Part shown: positions 50,455 through 59,728 of the stretch, piece after piece
Numbering within the stretch: the stretch's first letter is position 1
Layout of the letters: each line of letters opens with the position of its first letter
Origin: an uncultured Oscillospiraceae bacterium
Lineage (GTDB): Bacteria; Bacillota; Clostridia; Oscillospirales; Oscillospiraceae
Assembly: GCA_949841465.1 (NCBI GenBank)
Contig: CATKZW010000009.1
Span: 1-64,000 of the forward strand
Reading direction: 5' to 3'
Length of the DNA stretch: 64,000 nucleotides
Notes under the pieces: generated by a model
Told to the model about the DNA's origin: nothing
The model's input: the letters and a program-made list of their open reading frames with translations, nothing else
The model's database searches: none
Position numbers and translations under genes: made by a program

Positions 50455-52875
50455 TTACTGCGGCTTCACAATGAGGTTGACCAGACGGCCGGGCACCACA
50501 ATGGTCTTGACCAGGGCCATGCCGGCCGTGAACTTCTGCACCTTGGGGTCGGCCTGGGCGGCGGACACAATGGCGTCGTTGTCCGCGTCCGCCGGGACCA
50601 CGATATTGGCCCGCACCTTGCCGTTCACCTGCACCGCCATCTGCACCGTGTCGGCCACGGTCTTGCTCTCGTCGTACTCCGGCCAGCTCTGCTGGCACAC
50701 GAAGCCCTCGCCGCCCAGCATCTCCCACAGCTCCTCCGCCACGTGGGGGGCGAAGGGGGACAGCAGGGTGATCAGCGTGCGCATGTCGCCCCTGGAGCAG
50801 CCGTTCTTCTGGAAGTCGCCCACCAGGGTCATCATGGCGGCAATGGCGGTGTTGAACTTCATGGCCTCGATGTCGTCGGCCACCTTTTTGATGCACTTGT
50901 GGATGCCCGCCTCGTTCTCGCGGGTGTACGACAGGCTGTCCGAGCAGCTCTCCGCCAGGTTCCACACCTTGTCCAAAAAGCGCTTGCAGCCCTTGACGGC
51001 GTTGTCCGACCACACCGCGGCCTGCTCAAAGTCGCCGATGAACATGGTGTACAGCCGCAGGGTGTCCGCGCCGTAGGCGGCCACGATGTCGTTGGGGTTG
51101 ACCACGTTGCCCCGGGACTTGGACATCTTCTCGCCGCCCTCGCCCAGAATCATGCCGTGGCTGGTGCGCTTCTGATAGGGCTCCTTGGTGGGCACCACCC
51201 CGATGTCGTACAGGAACTTGTGCCAGAACCGGGAGTAGAGCAGGTGGAGGGTGGTGTGCTCCATGCCGCCGTTGTACCAGTCCACCGGGGACCAGTACTC
51301 CAGCGCCTCCTTGGAGGCCAGCGCCTTGTCGTTGTGGGGGTCCATATACCGCAGGAAGTACCAGGAGGACCCGGCCCACTGGGGCATGGTGTCCGTCTCC
51401 CGCTTGGCGGGGCCGCCGCAGCAGGGGCAGGTGGTGTTGACCCAGTCGGTGATCTTGGACAGGGGGGACTCGCCGTCGTCGGTGGGCTCGTAGCTCTCCA
51501 CCTCGGGGAGCAGCAGAGGAAGCTGGTCCTCGGGCAGGGGCACCCAGCCGCACTTTTCACAGTTCACCATGGGGATGGGCTCGCCCCAGTAGCGCTGGCG
51601 GGAGAACACCCAGTCCCGCAGCTTGTAGTTCACCTTGGCCTCGCCGATGCCCTTCTCCTCCAGCCAGCGGGTGACAACGGGGATGGCGTCCTTGACGGTG
51701 AGGCCGTTGAGGAAATCGGAGTTGACCATGATGCCGGTGTCGTCCTTGGCGGTAAAGGCGGCGTTCTGCACATCTTCGCCGCCGGACACCACCTCGATAA
51801 TCTCACAGCCAAATTTTTTGGCAAACTCCCAGTCCCGGTCGTCGTGGGCCGGGACTGCCATAATCGCGCCGGTGCCGTAGGTGGACAGCACGTAATCGGA
51901 GATGAAGATGGGGATCTCTCGACCGTTGACGGGGTTGACCCCCCGCACGCCGTCCAGCTTCACGCCGGTCTTCTCCTTGTTCAGCTCGGTGCGCTCCAGG
52001 TCGGACTTGGATGCGGCGGCCTTCTGGTACGCCGTTACCTCATCCGCGTTGTTCAGCTTTCCCGCATCCAGCCAGTCTTTCACCAGCCCGTGCTCCGGGG
52101 ACAGCACCATATAGGTGGCGCCAAAAAGGGTGTCCGGCCGGGTGGTGAACACGGTGATGTCGTCTCCGGCGGTGGACTTGAAGGTGACCTCCGCACCGGT
52201 GGACCGGCCGATCCAGTTGCGCTGCTGGATTTTCACCCGCTCGATGAAGTCCACGTCGTCCAAATCGTCGATGAGCCGCTGGGCGTACTCGGTGATCTTC
52301 AGCATCCACTGGGACTTCTCCTTACGGATGACGGGGGCGCCGCAGCGCTCGCACACGCCCTCCACCACCTCCTCGTTGGCCAGCACGCACTTGCAGGAGG
52401 TGCACCAGTTCACCGGCATGGTGGCCTTGTAGGCCAGGCCCTTCTTGTAGAGCTGGAGGAAGATCCACTGGGTCCATTTGTAATAGCTTGGATCAGTCGT
52501 ATCGACTGTCCTGTCCCAGTCGAAGCCGAAGCCCAGCATTTTCAGCTGGCTGGTAAAGTTCTGGATGTTGTCCCTGGTAACCGTTGCGGGGTGGATGTGG
52601 TTCTTGATGGCGTAGTTCTCCGTGGGCAGGCCGAAGGCGTCGAAGCCGATGGGGAACAGCACGTTGAAGCCGTCCATCCGCTTTTTGCGGGTGACGATGT
52701 CCATGGCGGTGTAGGGCCGGGGGTGGCCCACGTGGAGCCCCTGACCGGAGGGGTAGGGGAACTCGATGAGGCCGTAGAACTTGGGCTTGTCGCTGTGGTC
52801 GGCCGCGGCGTATACCTTGGCCTCTTCCCAGCGCTTCTGCCACTTGGGCTCAATGGCGGCGAAATCGTATTTCAA
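50455..52875 (-). CDS. leuS: Leucyl-tRNA synthetase
   Basis: An 806-residue class I synthetase that charges tRNA-Leu. HIGH motif variant HVGH in [12 protein letters not shown]; zinc-binding [22 protein letters not shown]; a CP1 editing domain; and KMSKS in [11 protein letters not shown] near residue 583. The track's ATG at 52914 abuts the -10 box, so translation must start downstream. TTG at 52875 follows AAGGGAG by 9 nt and gives the standard N-terminus [12 protein letters not shown]. No T-box lies upstream, because the leader is only ~35 nt. Confidence 0.97.
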   Translation of the reverse strand: MKYDFAAIEPKWQKRWEEAKVYAAADHSDKPKFYGLIEFPYPSGQGLHVGHPRPYTAMDIVTRKKRMDGFNVLFPIGFDAFGLPTENYAIKNHIHPATVTRDNIQNFTSQLKMLGFGFDWDRTVDTTDPSYYKWTQWIFLQLYKKGLAYKATMPVNWCTSCKCVLANEEVVEGVCERCGAPVIRKEKSQWMLKITEYAQRLIDDLDDVDFIERVKIQQRNWIGRSTGAEVTFKSTAGDDITVFTTRPDTLFGATYMVLSPEHGLVKDWLDAGKLNNADEVTAYQKAAASKSDLERTELNKEKTGVKLDGVRGVNPVNGREIPIFISDYVLSTYGTGAIMAVPAHDDRDWEFAKKFGCEIIEVVSGGEDVQNAAFTAKDDTGIMVNSDFLNGLTVKDAIPVVTRWLEEKGIGEAKVNYKLRDWVFSRQRYWGEPIPMVNCEKCGWVPLPEDQLPLLLPEVESYEPTDDGESPLSKITDWVNTTCPCCGGPAKRETDTMPQWAGSSWYFLRYMDPHNDKALASKEALEYWSPVDWYNGGMEHTTLHLLYSRFWHKFLYDIGVVPTKEPYQKRTSHGMILGEGGEKMSKSRGNVVNPNDIVAAYGADTLRLYTMFIGDFEQAAVWSDNAVKGCKRFLDKVWNLAESCSDSLSYTRENEAGIHKCIKKVADDIEAMKFNTAIAAMMTLVGDFQKNGCSRGDMRTLITLLSPFAPHVAEELWEMLGGEGFVCQQSWPEYDESKTVADTVQMAVQVNGKVRANIVVPADADNDAIVSAAQADPKVQKFTAGMALVKTIVVPGRLVNLIVKPQ

Positions 52876-52914
52876 TGAAAACACTCCCTTGGGTGACAAA
52901 TTTTCAATTTTCAT

Positions 52915-52943
52915 ATTATAATGGAAATCGGCGGGGATTGCAA
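52915..52943 (-). promoter_or_regulatory. Promoter of leuS
   Basis: Minus-strand TTGCAA (52943-52938), 17-bp spacer, TATAAT (52920-52915). Fixes the transcription start near 52,908 and rules out the upstream ATG. Confidence 0.85.
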
Positions 52944-53035
52944 GTGTCTGGCGGGAAAAGAGGGAGAAAAAGGCGTTCCCGCCGCCCCAGGAGCGCCAAA
53001 AACCCCTCCGCTTCCGCCCGAGGGCCTTCCCGCGC

Positions 53036-54262
53036 TCAGAAGGGCACGTCCCCGTCTTCTTCCGGCTCCCGCTCCGGGGCCAGGGCCGCCACGGTCACCG
53101 CCCCGCTGCCGTATTTGGAGCGGATGGCGTCCATGGCCCGCTCCAGCTTTTCCACCCGGTCCCGCTGCCGGGGCGCGGCGGCCTGGAACAGGTCCAGCTG
53201 CTCCACAGCCTCGCCCTCGGGGACCAGGCCGCTGGCGGTGAGGGTGATGGCCCGGATGGGCGCCCCCGGCTTCCAGCTGCGGGCGATGATGTCCATGGCC
53301 GCCTGGAACAGCTCCCGGGCGGTGCTGGTGGGGGCGTCCAGGGGCCGCTGGCGGCAGATGTCCTTAAAGCCCGGGTCCCGGATGGCGACCTGGAGCGTCG
53401 CCGCCTTCATACCGTGCTTTCTCAGCCGCACCGCCACCTGGTCGGCCAGCATGGCCACCCCCCGGCGCACCTCGTCCCTGCGGGTCAGGTTGTGGGAGAA
53501 GGTCTCCCCGTTGCCCACCGATTTGGGGGGCGTGTACGTCCCCGCCGGGGCCACAGGGCTGTGCTCCAGGCCGTTGGCGTACTCCCACAGCTGGCTGCCC
53601 TGCTTGCCCAGCAGCTCGGTAAGGGCGTTCCGGTCAAAGGCGGCCAGCGCCCCGATGGTGGTCACGCCGTACTGGGCCAGCACCTTGGCCGCCGCCCTGC
53701 CTACGAATAAAAGATCGGTGACGGGCAGGGGCCACACGATCTCCTTAAAGTTCTCCCTGGAGATGACGGTGGTGGCATCCGGCTTCTTGTAGTCGCTGCC
53801 CAGCTTGGCAAACACCTTATTAAAGGACACCCCCACCGAGATGGTCAGCCCCAGCTCCTCCCGGACGGTGTTCCGGATGCGGTCGGCCAGCGCCTTCGGG
53901 TCGCCGCCGAACAGGTGGAGGGTGCCGGTCACATCCAGCCAGCTCTCATCGATGCCGAAGGGCTCGATCAGGTCGGTAAAGCGGTCGTAGATGGCGTTCA
54001 CCTTTTTGGAATACTCTGCGTACAGCCTCCGGGTGGGGGGGAGGAGCACCAGCTCGGGGCACTTCTGCCTGGCCTGCCAGATGGTTTCCGCCGTGCGCAC
54101 GCCGAACTTCTTGGCAGGCTCGTTTTTAGCCAGGATAATGCCGTGGCGGCTCTTGGGGTCGCCGCACACCGCCGTGGGCACCGTGCGCAGCTCGGGGTGG
54201 GACAGCAGCTCCACCGAGCAGTAGAAGCTGTTGCAGTCACAGTGATAGATGACCCGTTCCAT
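53036..54262 (-). CDS. dinB: DNA polymerase IV (Y-family)
   Basis: A 408-residue translesion polymerase. Catalytic acidic residues are in [12 protein letters not shown] and [30 protein letters not shown] is the family block, and helix-hairpin-helix and little-finger domains follow. The sliding-clamp motif QLDLF lies near residue 365, with a disordered acidic tail after it. ATG at 54262 follows AAAGGGGG. The promoter is TTGACA-N17-TATACT with an SOS-like box on its -35, so damage induction is likely. Confidence 0.95.
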   Translation of the reverse strand: MERVIYHCDCNSFYCSVELLSHPELRTVPTAVCGDPKSRHGIILAKNEPAKKFGVRTAETIWQARQKCPELVLLPPTRRLYAEYSKKVNAIYDRFTDLIEPFGIDESWLDVTGTLHLFGGDPKALADRIRNTVREELGLTISVGVSFNKVFAKLGSDYKKPDATTVISRENFKEIVWPLPVTDLLFVGRAAAKVLAQYGVTTIGALAAFDRNALTELLGKQGSQLWEYANGLEHSPVAPAGTYTPPKSVGNGETFSHNLTRRDEVRRGVAMLADQVAVRLRKHGMKAATLQVAIRDPGFKDICRQRPLDAPTSTARELFQAAMDIIARSWKPGAPIRAITLTASGLVPEGEAVEQLDLFQAAAPRQRDRVEKLERAMDAIRSKYGSGAVTVAALAPEREPEEDGDVPF

Positions 54263-54283
54263 GGCGCGACCCCCTTTGCGGAT

Positions 54284-54322
54284 AGTATACATCTTCTGTT
54301 CTCAATTGTCAAACATTAGTTC
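54284..54322 (-). promoter_or_regulatory. dinB promoter with LexA-like box
   Basis: Minus-strand TTGACA (54312-54307), 17-bp spacer, TATACT (54289-54284). Overlapping the -35 is GAACTAATGTTT (54322-54311), which matches the Gram-positive LexA half-sites GAAC-N4-GTTC at 7 of 8 positions. Confidence 0.65.
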
Positions 54323-54331
54323 AAAAAATTC

Positions 54332-54360
54332 TTGCATTCCAGCCGTCCATCTGATATAAT
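54332..54360 (+). promoter_or_regulatory. Promoter of the divergent GNAT gene
   Basis: TTGCAT (54332-54337), 17-bp spacer, perfect TATAAT (54355-54360). Confidence 0.75.
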
Positions 54361-54392
54361 AGCATGGCATACGGAAGACAGGAGGATTGCAT

Positions 54393-54956
54393 ATGGACAT
54401 TTATCAGCATTGCCCGACATTGGAAAACCACCGCTTTTTGCTGCGCTTTGTGGAGGAAGAGGACTGCGCTGACCTGCTGGAGGTGTACAGCGACAAGTAT
54501 GCCCTGCCCTTTTTTAACAGCGACAACTGCGACGGGGACAATTTTTATTACGACACCCCGGAGCGGATGGGGGACGCGCTCCGATTTTGGAAGCAGGCGT
54601 ATCAAAACGGCTGGTTTGTTCGGTGGTCCATTGTGGACCGCACCGCGTCGAAGGTTATCGGAACGGCAGAGGTGTGCCGGCGCGTCTCCGACGACGTGTT
54701 CAACGGCGCGGGAATTCTGCGCCTGGACGTGAAAAGCAGCTGCGAAACGGAGGATAACCTGGCCGAAATCGCCGCGCTTATCATCCCGACGGTCTTTGAG
54801 GCGCTGGACTGCGGCATCATCATCACAAAAGCGCCTATCTACGCCATTGAACGCATCCGTGCGGTACAGCGGCTGGGCTTCACCCAATCGGAACACCTCC
54901 TGATCGGGAAAACAGGATACCCTTACGACGGGTATTGGACATTGGCACACCCCTGA
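54393..54956 (+). CDS. GNAT-family N-acetyltransferase (RimJ/RimL-like)
   Basis: A 187-residue acetyltransferase-like protein. N-terminal PTLENHRFLLRFVEEEDCADLLEVY matches RimJ/RimL-type GNATs that act on N-terminal amines or small molecules. A central strand pair (WSIVDRTASKVIGTAEVC) and a C-terminal RIRAVQRLGFTQSE fit the fold. The canonical acetyl-CoA loop (R/Q-x-x-G-x-G) is not evident in the expected place, so activity is uncertain. ATG at 54393 follows AGGAGG. Single gene, divergent from dinB. Confidence 0.78.
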   Translation: MDIYQHCPTLENHRFLLRFVEEEDCADLLEVYSDKYALPFFNSDNCDGDNFYYDTPERMGDALRFWKQAYQNGWFVRWSIVDRTASKVIGTAEVCRRVSDDVFNGAGILRLDVKSSCETEDNLAEIAALIIPTVFEALDCGIIITKAPIYAIERIRAVQRLGFTQSEHLLIGKTGYPYDGYWTLAHP

Positions 54957-54965
54957 TGAGAAACC

Positions 54966-54995
54966 GCGCCCCCTCCGCGGCTGCAGAGGGGGCGC
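54966..54995. terminator. Hairpin between the GNAT gene and the convergent Cys-rich gene
   Basis: GCGCCCCCTC pairs with GAGGGGGCGC (10 bp, 10-nt loop). T-tracts are short, so strength is uncertain. Confidence 0.55.
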
Positions 54996-55003
54996 GAATG
55001 TGT

Positions 55004-56113
55004 TTACCCGATAAACTGTATGCTGTTGACGCATACGAAGTACAGGCGGTTCTTGTTGTCGTTGGCCAGCACCAGCACATTGCCCACGGTGCCCAGCAGG
55101 GTCACGTTCTGGAGCAGCAGCAGCCCCGCCGCCAGGGATACCCGGCGGCTCAGGTTGTTCTGGGCCAGGGTGGACAGCAGCCCCGCCGCGCAGCAGCAGT
55201 CCCGGCCGTCGCAGGCGCAGGAACACCAGTCCTGCCCGCAGGGGTCGCCGCAGGGGTTCAGCCGCTGAGCCAACCGCTGGCGCAGGCAGCGGAAGTTCCG
55301 CGCCGTCACCTCAGAGCCCTTGAGCTCACCCTCGGGGCAGGCCGCCGCAGCCTGGATGACCACCGCGTCCAGCTCACACAGGGACACCTGGCTGGCGGTA
55401 AAGGCACAGCGCTTGCCGCAGGCAGTGTAGAGCTCGGCGTCGATGTCCAGCAGGTCGCAGCTGCACGGCGCAAACCGCTTGAAGCTGCCGGACAGAGCGC
55501 CTAGGTTGTCGGACGCCCCGCTGGGGCTGCAGGGAGGGGGAGGCGGCATATTGGGCTTGCCCGCGGTCCCGACAGCGCTGGTGCTGCCGCCGGTATCGCC
55601 GCCGGCGCTGCCTGCCTCCGCCTGGGCGGCGGCACCGGCGTTGTTCCAGGCGGCATCATTGGAAGCGGGTTTGCCGCCGCTCTTCAGGTTCGTCCCGGCG
55701 GTGTAGGTGTTGGTGATGAAGGCCGCCGCGTCAAAATCCAGCAGGCCGGAGATCTGTCGGTCACACAGCAGGGACAGCGCCGCCCGGAAGCTCTGCTTGC
55801 AGCAGCAGCCCTCCTCCACCTGGGGGGGCCTGGGGGTCGGACAGTGCGCCGGACGGCAGCAGCAGATCATCTGCCGGCAGCAGCAATCCTGCCCCTGACC
55901 GCAGTCGTCCGGCGGGCAGTCGGGGCTGGTCCCGCCGCAGCCGCAGCTGCAGCCCGCGGGAGGCATAGAGGCGCCGCCGCAGCCACAGCCCGTGGAACCG
56001 TCGCTCGTCTCTTGGGCGAACGGCCGGTCCGGCAGCCTTCCGGCTGCCCCGGCGAACTCCTCCGCGGACACGGGCTTGCCCATGGAGGGTCCGTTCAGAT
56101 AGAATTGACTCAT
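55004..56113 (-). CDS. Cysteine-rich hypothetical protein (about 35 Cys in 369 residues)
   Basis: I do not recognise a family. The N-terminal 135 residues hold CGCGG repeats, CSCGCGG and the triplets QDCCCRQ, ICCCRP and GCCCKQ. Residues ~135-245 are a Gly/Ala/Ser/Pro-rich linker. The C-terminal third has CSCDLLDIDAELYTACGKRC, CGDPCGQDWCSCACDGRDCCC and a hydrophobic end (AAGLLLLQNVTLLGTVGNVLVLA). There is no signal peptide. Such composition suits a disulfide-crosslinked spore-coat or surface layer protein, or metal binding. ATG at 56113 follows AAAGGAGCG. No promoter resembling a sporulation sigma site was found. Confidence 0.7.
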   Translation of the reverse strand: MSQFYLNGPSMGKPVSAEEFAGAAGRLPDRPFAQETSDGSTGCGCGGASMPPAGCSCGCGGTSPDCPPDDCGQGQDCCCRQMICCCRPAHCPTPRPPQVEEGCCCKQSFRAALSLLCDRQISGLLDFDAAAFITNTYTAGTNLKSGGKPASNDAAWNNAGAAAQAEAGSAGGDTGGSTSAVGTAGKPNMPPPPPCSPSGASDNLGALSGSFKRFAPCSCDLLDIDAELYTACGKRCAFTASQVSLCELDAVVIQAAAACPEGELKGSEVTARNFRCLRQRLAQRLNPCGDPCGQDWCSCACDGRDCCCAAGLLSTLAQNNLSRRVSLAAGLLLLQNVTLLGTVGNVLVLANDNKNRLYFVCVNSIQFIG

Positions 56114-56320
56114 GAGTACGCTCCTTTCACCGGCCCTGGCCCAGGAAGGTCCGCCGCTCCCGCCGGGGCCGGGGTCAGGCGCGGGAGGGTGGGTACAGCG
56201 CCCGCCTGGGTGCACTCCAGTCTATGCCCCAGGCCGGTTTGCGGACACCCGCCCGGCCTGTCCTGTCCCATAAAACACCCCGGATCAAAAATCCAGATTT
56301 GGTGGATTTCCATCTTGCTG

Positions 56321-56391
56321 TTGACATAGACCACAAGATATAGTATGATGATGAAGCGCCCTCAATTTTCCTCAGATACAATATATTGTAT
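56321..56391 (+). promoter_or_regulatory. nrdD promoter with NrdR-like boxes
   Basis: TTGACA (56321-56326), 17-bp spacer, TATGAT (56344-56349). A perfect 16-bp palindrome ATACAATATATTGTAT (56376-56391) resembles an NrdR box. A partial copy CCACAAGATATAGTAT (56331-56346, 12 of 16) overlaps the spacer and -10. Centre spacing is 45 bp, longer than the usual ~31. Confidence 0.75.
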
Positions 56392-56439
56392 GTTGGACCA
56401 TTGGCGCACACAAAATATTACGATTTAGGAGTGTCCGCA

Positions 56440-58566
56440 ATGAAAGTCATCAAGAGAGACGATTCCATCGTCGAGTTCGACCGCGCAAAGATTGTAGCTG
56501 CCATCCAGAAGGCTAATCTGGCGGTGGACGAGCCCTATCGCCTTGATGATGGGTCCATCGACGCCATTGCCGACACCGTGGCCGCCACAAAGGGCCGCAA
56601 GCGCCTGCTGGTGGAGGATATCCAGGATATGGTGGAGACCAAGCTGATGGCCGCCGGGAAATACGAGCTGGCCAAGGCCTATATCATCTACCGCTACACC
56701 CGTGCCCTGGTGCGCAAGGCCAACACCACCGACGAATCTATCCTCTCCCTGATCCGCAACGACAACAAGGAGCTGGCGGAGGAAAACGCCAACAAGAACA
56801 CCGCCATCGCCTCCACCCAGCGGGACTACATCGCCGGCGAGGTGAGCCGGGACCTGACCCGGCGCATCCTCCTCCCCGAGCACATCTCCAAGGCCCACGA
56901 CGAGGGCGTGTTCCACTTCCACGACGCGGACTACTTCGTCCAGCACATCTTCAACTGCTGCCTGGTGAACATCGGCGACATGCTGGACAACGGCACCATG
57001 ATCAACGGCAAGCTCATCGAGTCCCCCAAGAGCTTCCAGGTGGCCTGCACCGTGGTCACCCAGATCATCTCCTGCGTGGCCTCCAACCAGTACGGCGGGC
57101 AGTCCGTGGAGGTCAGCCACCTGGGCAAATACCTGCGCCTCACCTACGAAAAGTATATGCGCAAGACCCGGGAGACCGCCCCGGAGCTGGACGACACCAC
57201 AGTGGAAAAGCTGGCCCGGGCCCGCACCAGGGACGAGCTGAAGAGCGGCGTGCAGACCATCCAGTACCAGATCAACACCCTGATGACCACCAACGGCCAG
57301 TCCCCCTTCGTCACCCTGTTCCTGGTCCTCCGGGATGGCGACCCCTACATGGAGGAAAACGCCGCCATCATCAAAGAGATCCTCACCCAGCGTCTGGAGG
57401 GCATCAAGAACGAGAAGGGCGTGTACATCACCCCCGCCTTCCCCAAGCTGGTGTACGTGCTGGACGAGTGCAACAACCTGACCGGCGGCAGGTATGATTA
57501 CCTCACGGAGCTTGCCGTCCAGTGCTCCGCCAAGCGGATGTACCCCGACTACATCTCCGCCAAGAAGATGCGGGAGCACTACGAGGGCAACGTGTTCTCG
57601 CCCATGGGCTGCCGGTCCTTCCTGGCCCCCTGGAAGGACGAGAACGGGAATTATAAGTTCGAGGGCCGGTTCAACCAGGGCGTGGTGTCCATCAACCTGC
57701 CCCAGATCGGCATCCTTTCCGGCCAGGACGAGGACAAGTTCTGGTCCCTGCTGGAGGAGCGGCTGGAGCTGTGCTTCGAGGCGCTGATGTGCCGCCACAA
57801 CGCCCTGAAGGGCATCCGCTCCGACGTGTCCCCCATCCACTGGCAGTACGGCGCCATCGCCCGGCTGGACAAGGGGGAGACCATCGACAGCCTGCTCTAC
57901 GGCGGATACTCCTCCATCTCCCTGGGCTACATCGGGCTGTATGAGGTGACCAAGCTGGTGAAGGGCTGCTCCCAGACCGAGCCGGAGGGGGAGGACTTCG
58001 CCCTCCGGCTGATGAACCACCTGCGCGAGACCACCGACCGCTGGAAGAAGGAGACCAACATCGGCTTCGCCCTGTACGGCACTCCGGCAGAGAGCCTGTG
58101 CTACCGCTTCGCCCGCATCGACAAGGAGCGCTTCGGCACCATCCCCGACGTGACGGACAAGGGCTATTACACCAACAGCTACCACGTGGACGTGCGGGAG
58201 GACATCGACGCCTTCTCCAAGTTCACCTTCGAGAGCCAGTTCCAGAAGATTTCCGCCGGCGGCTGCATCTCCTACGTGGAGATCCCCAACATGCGCCACA
58301 ACCTGGAGGCGCTGAAGGACGTGGTGCGCTTCATCTACGACAACATCCAGTACGCCGAGTTCAACACCAAGAGCGACTACTGCCAGGTGTGCGGCTACGA
58401 CGGCGAGATCATCGTCAACGAGGACAACGAGTGGGAGTGCCCCTGCTGCCACAACAAGGACCACGCCAAGATGAACGTCACCCGGCGGACCTGCGGCTAT
58501 CTGGGAGAGAATTTCTGGAACGAGGGCAAGACCAAGGAGATCGCGTCCCGCGTTCTGCATCTGTGA
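56440..58566 (+). CDS. nrdD: Anaerobic (class III) ribonucleoside-triphosphate reductase
   Basis: A 708-residue glycyl-radical enzyme making dNTPs without oxygen. Residues ~1-95 are an ATP cone (VIKRDDSIVEFDRAKIVAAIQKA) for allosteric control. The catalytic barrel follows. Near the C-terminus a zinc site (CQVCGYDGE...CPCCHNK) precedes the radical glycine in RRTCGYLGENFWN. ATG at 56440 follows TTTAGGAG. nrdG lies downstream after a hairpin. NrdR-like boxes in the promoter link it to nrdR at 36,644. Presence of NrdD fits an anaerobe. Confidence 0.97.
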   Translation: MKVIKRDDSIVEFDRAKIVAAIQKANLAVDEPYRLDDGSIDAIADTVAATKGRKRLLVEDIQDMVETKLMAAGKYELAKAYIIYRYTRALVRKANTTDESILSLIRNDNKELAEENANKNTAIASTQRDYIAGEVSRDLTRRILLPEHISKAHDEGVFHFHDADYFVQHIFNCCLVNIGDMLDNGTMINGKLIESPKSFQVACTVVTQIISCVASNQYGGQSVEVSHLGKYLRLTYEKYMRKTRETAPELDDTTVEKLARARTRDELKSGVQTIQYQINTLMTTNGQSPFVTLFLVLRDGDPYMEENAAIIKEILTQRLEGIKNEKGVYITPAFPKLVYVLDECNNLTGGRYDYLTELAVQCSAKRMYPDYISAKKMREHYEGNVFSPMGCRSFLAPWKDENGNYKFEGRFNQGVVSINLPQIGILSGQDEDKFWSLLEERLELCFEALMCRHNALKGIRSDVSPIHWQYGAIARLDKGETIDSLLYGGYSSISLGYIGLYEVTKLVKGCSQTEPEGEDFALRLMNHLRETTDRWKKETNIGFALYGTPAESLCYRFARIDKERFGTIPDVTDKGYYTNSYHVDVREDIDAFSKFTFESQFQKISAGGCISYVEIPNMRHNLEALKDVVRFIYDNIQYAEFNTKSDYCQVCGYDGEIIVNEDNEWECPCCHNKDHAKMNVTRRTCGYLGENFWNEGKTKEIASRVLHL

Positions 58567-58572
58567 GCCAGC

Positions 58573-58602
58573 AAAAAGGGGCGGTCCAGGCCGCCCCTTT
58601 TT
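58573..58602 (+). terminator. Intra-operon hairpin between nrdD and nrdG
   Basis: AAAAAGGGGCGG pairs perfectly with CCGCCCCTTTTT (12 bp, 6-nt loop). It has terminator form yet lies 20 nt before nrdG, so it may lower nrdG expression relative to nrdD. Confidence 0.8.
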
Positions 58603-58621
58603 CCCATCAAAGGAGTTTATT

Positions 58622-59149
58622 ATGAATTATGCCGCAATTAAATGGGCAGACGTGGCCAACGGCCCCGGAGTGCGGGTGTCCCTGTTCGTGTCCGGGTGCA
58701 CCCACCATTGTCCGGGGTGCTTCAACGAGGAGGCCCAGGATTTCAATTACGGCCAGCCCTTCACCCAAGTGGAGGAGGACAAGATCCTCCAGGCCCTCTC
58801 CCCCGCCCACATCAAGGGCCTGTCCCTGCTGGGCGGCGAGCCCTTCGAGCCGGACAACCAGCGGGCTCTGCTCCCCTTCCTGCGGCGGGTGAAGGAAGCG
58901 CATCCGCAAAAGGAGATCTGGTGCTACTCCGGCTACACCCTGGACGGGGAGTTGTGGCAGCCCAGCCGCGCCCGGTGCGAGTGCACCGACGAGATGCTGC
59001 CCCTCATCGACGTATTGGTGGACGGGCCCTTTGTGGAGGCGGAAAAGGACCTGAACCTCCGCTTCCGGGGCTCCTCCAACCAGCGGATTTTGAACGTCCC
59101 CGCCAGCCTGGAGGCCCATGCGCCCGTCCCCTGGGACGGCCTTCTTTAG
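58622..59149 (+). CDS. nrdG: Anaerobic ribonucleotide reductase activase
   Basis: A 175-residue radical SAM enzyme that generates the glycyl radical on NrdD. The cluster motif C-x3-C-x2-C is CTHHCPGC, followed by the SAM-binding LLGGEPFEPDNQ and the EIWCYSGYT strand. Length and motifs match NrdG. ATG follows AAAGGAG. It is transcribed with nrdD, perhaps through partial read-through of the hairpin between them. Confidence 0.96.
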   Translation: MNYAAIKWADVANGPGVRVSLFVSGCTHHCPGCFNEEAQDFNYGQPFTQVEEDKILQALSPAHIKGLSLLGGEPFEPDNQRALLPFLRRVKEAHPQKEIWCYSGYTLDGELWQPSRARCECTDEMLPLIDVLVDGPFVEAEKDLNLRFRGSSNQRILNVPASLEAHAPVPWDGLL

Positions 59150-59240
59150 ACCGCTGACGCGCGTTTGCCATGACCTGTCTCGTTTATGCCCGGCTGCCAA
59201 AGCATTGCCGAATTTAAGAATTGGATTAGGAGGTTTTGTT

Positions 59241-59684
59241 ATGACCGCTCCCGTCTCCGTCAAGCTCCTGAACCATCGGGCCAAGCTGCCTGTCTACGGC
59301 TCCCCGGACGCCGCCGGGGCCGACCTGTACGCCCTCACCGACGGCCCCATTACCATCGCTCCGGGCCAGACCGTGCTGATCCACACCGGCATCGCCCTGG
59401 CCATACCCAGAGGGTATGTGGGGCTGGTGTACGCCCGCTCGGGGCTGGCCACCAAGGAGGGGCTGGCCCCCGCCAACAAGGTGGGCGTCATCGACGCCGA
59501 CTACCGGGGGGAGCTGATGGTGTCGCTCTACAACCAGAGCCGGGCGAACCGCGTGGTGGAGTGCGGCGACCGCATCGCCCAGCTGGTGGTCACCCCCTAC
59601 CTCACCGCCGAATTTGCCCAGGTGGAGGAGCTGGACGGCACCCAGCGGGGCTCGGGCGGCTTCGGCTCCACCGGGACGAAATAA
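59241..59684 (+). CDS. dut: dUTP diphosphatase
   Basis: A 147-residue trimeric dUTPase that removes dUTP and supplies dUMP for thymidylate. All five motifs are visible: AGADLYA, RSGL, GVIDADYRGE, RIAQLVV and the C-terminal RGSGGFGSTG. ATG follows TTAGGAGG. Located 91 nt after nrdG on the same strand, it completes a dNTP-supply cluster. No clear promoter is seen in the gap, so it may be part of the nrdDG transcript. Confidence 0.97.
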   Translation: MTAPVSVKLLNHRAKLPVYGSPDAAGADLYALTDGPITIAPGQTVLIHTGIALAIPRGYVGLVYARSGLATKEGLAPANKVGVIDADYRGELMVSLYNQSRANRVVECGDRIAQLVVTPYLTAEFAQVEELDGTQRGSGGFGSTGTK

Positions 59685-59720
59685 AAACGACAGCCCCGCC
59701 GCCGGCGGGGCTGTCGTTTT
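59685..59720. terminator. Bidirectional terminator between dut and the ZIP gene
   Basis: ACGACAGCCCCGCC pairs perfectly with GGCGGGGCTGTCGT (loop GCC), T- and A-rich flanks. Confidence 0.93.
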
Positions 59721-59728
59721 CTATGGGG

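Noticed and set aside
50743-52878. 711-residue plus-strand ORF opposite leuS
   Set aside because: Antisense shadow; leuS motifs and its promoter fix the minus strand as coding.
56425-58560. 711-residue minus-strand ORF opposite nrdD
   Set aside because: Composition is Val/Leu/Gly/His-rich with no domain. nrdD covers the same bases with all catalytic motifs.
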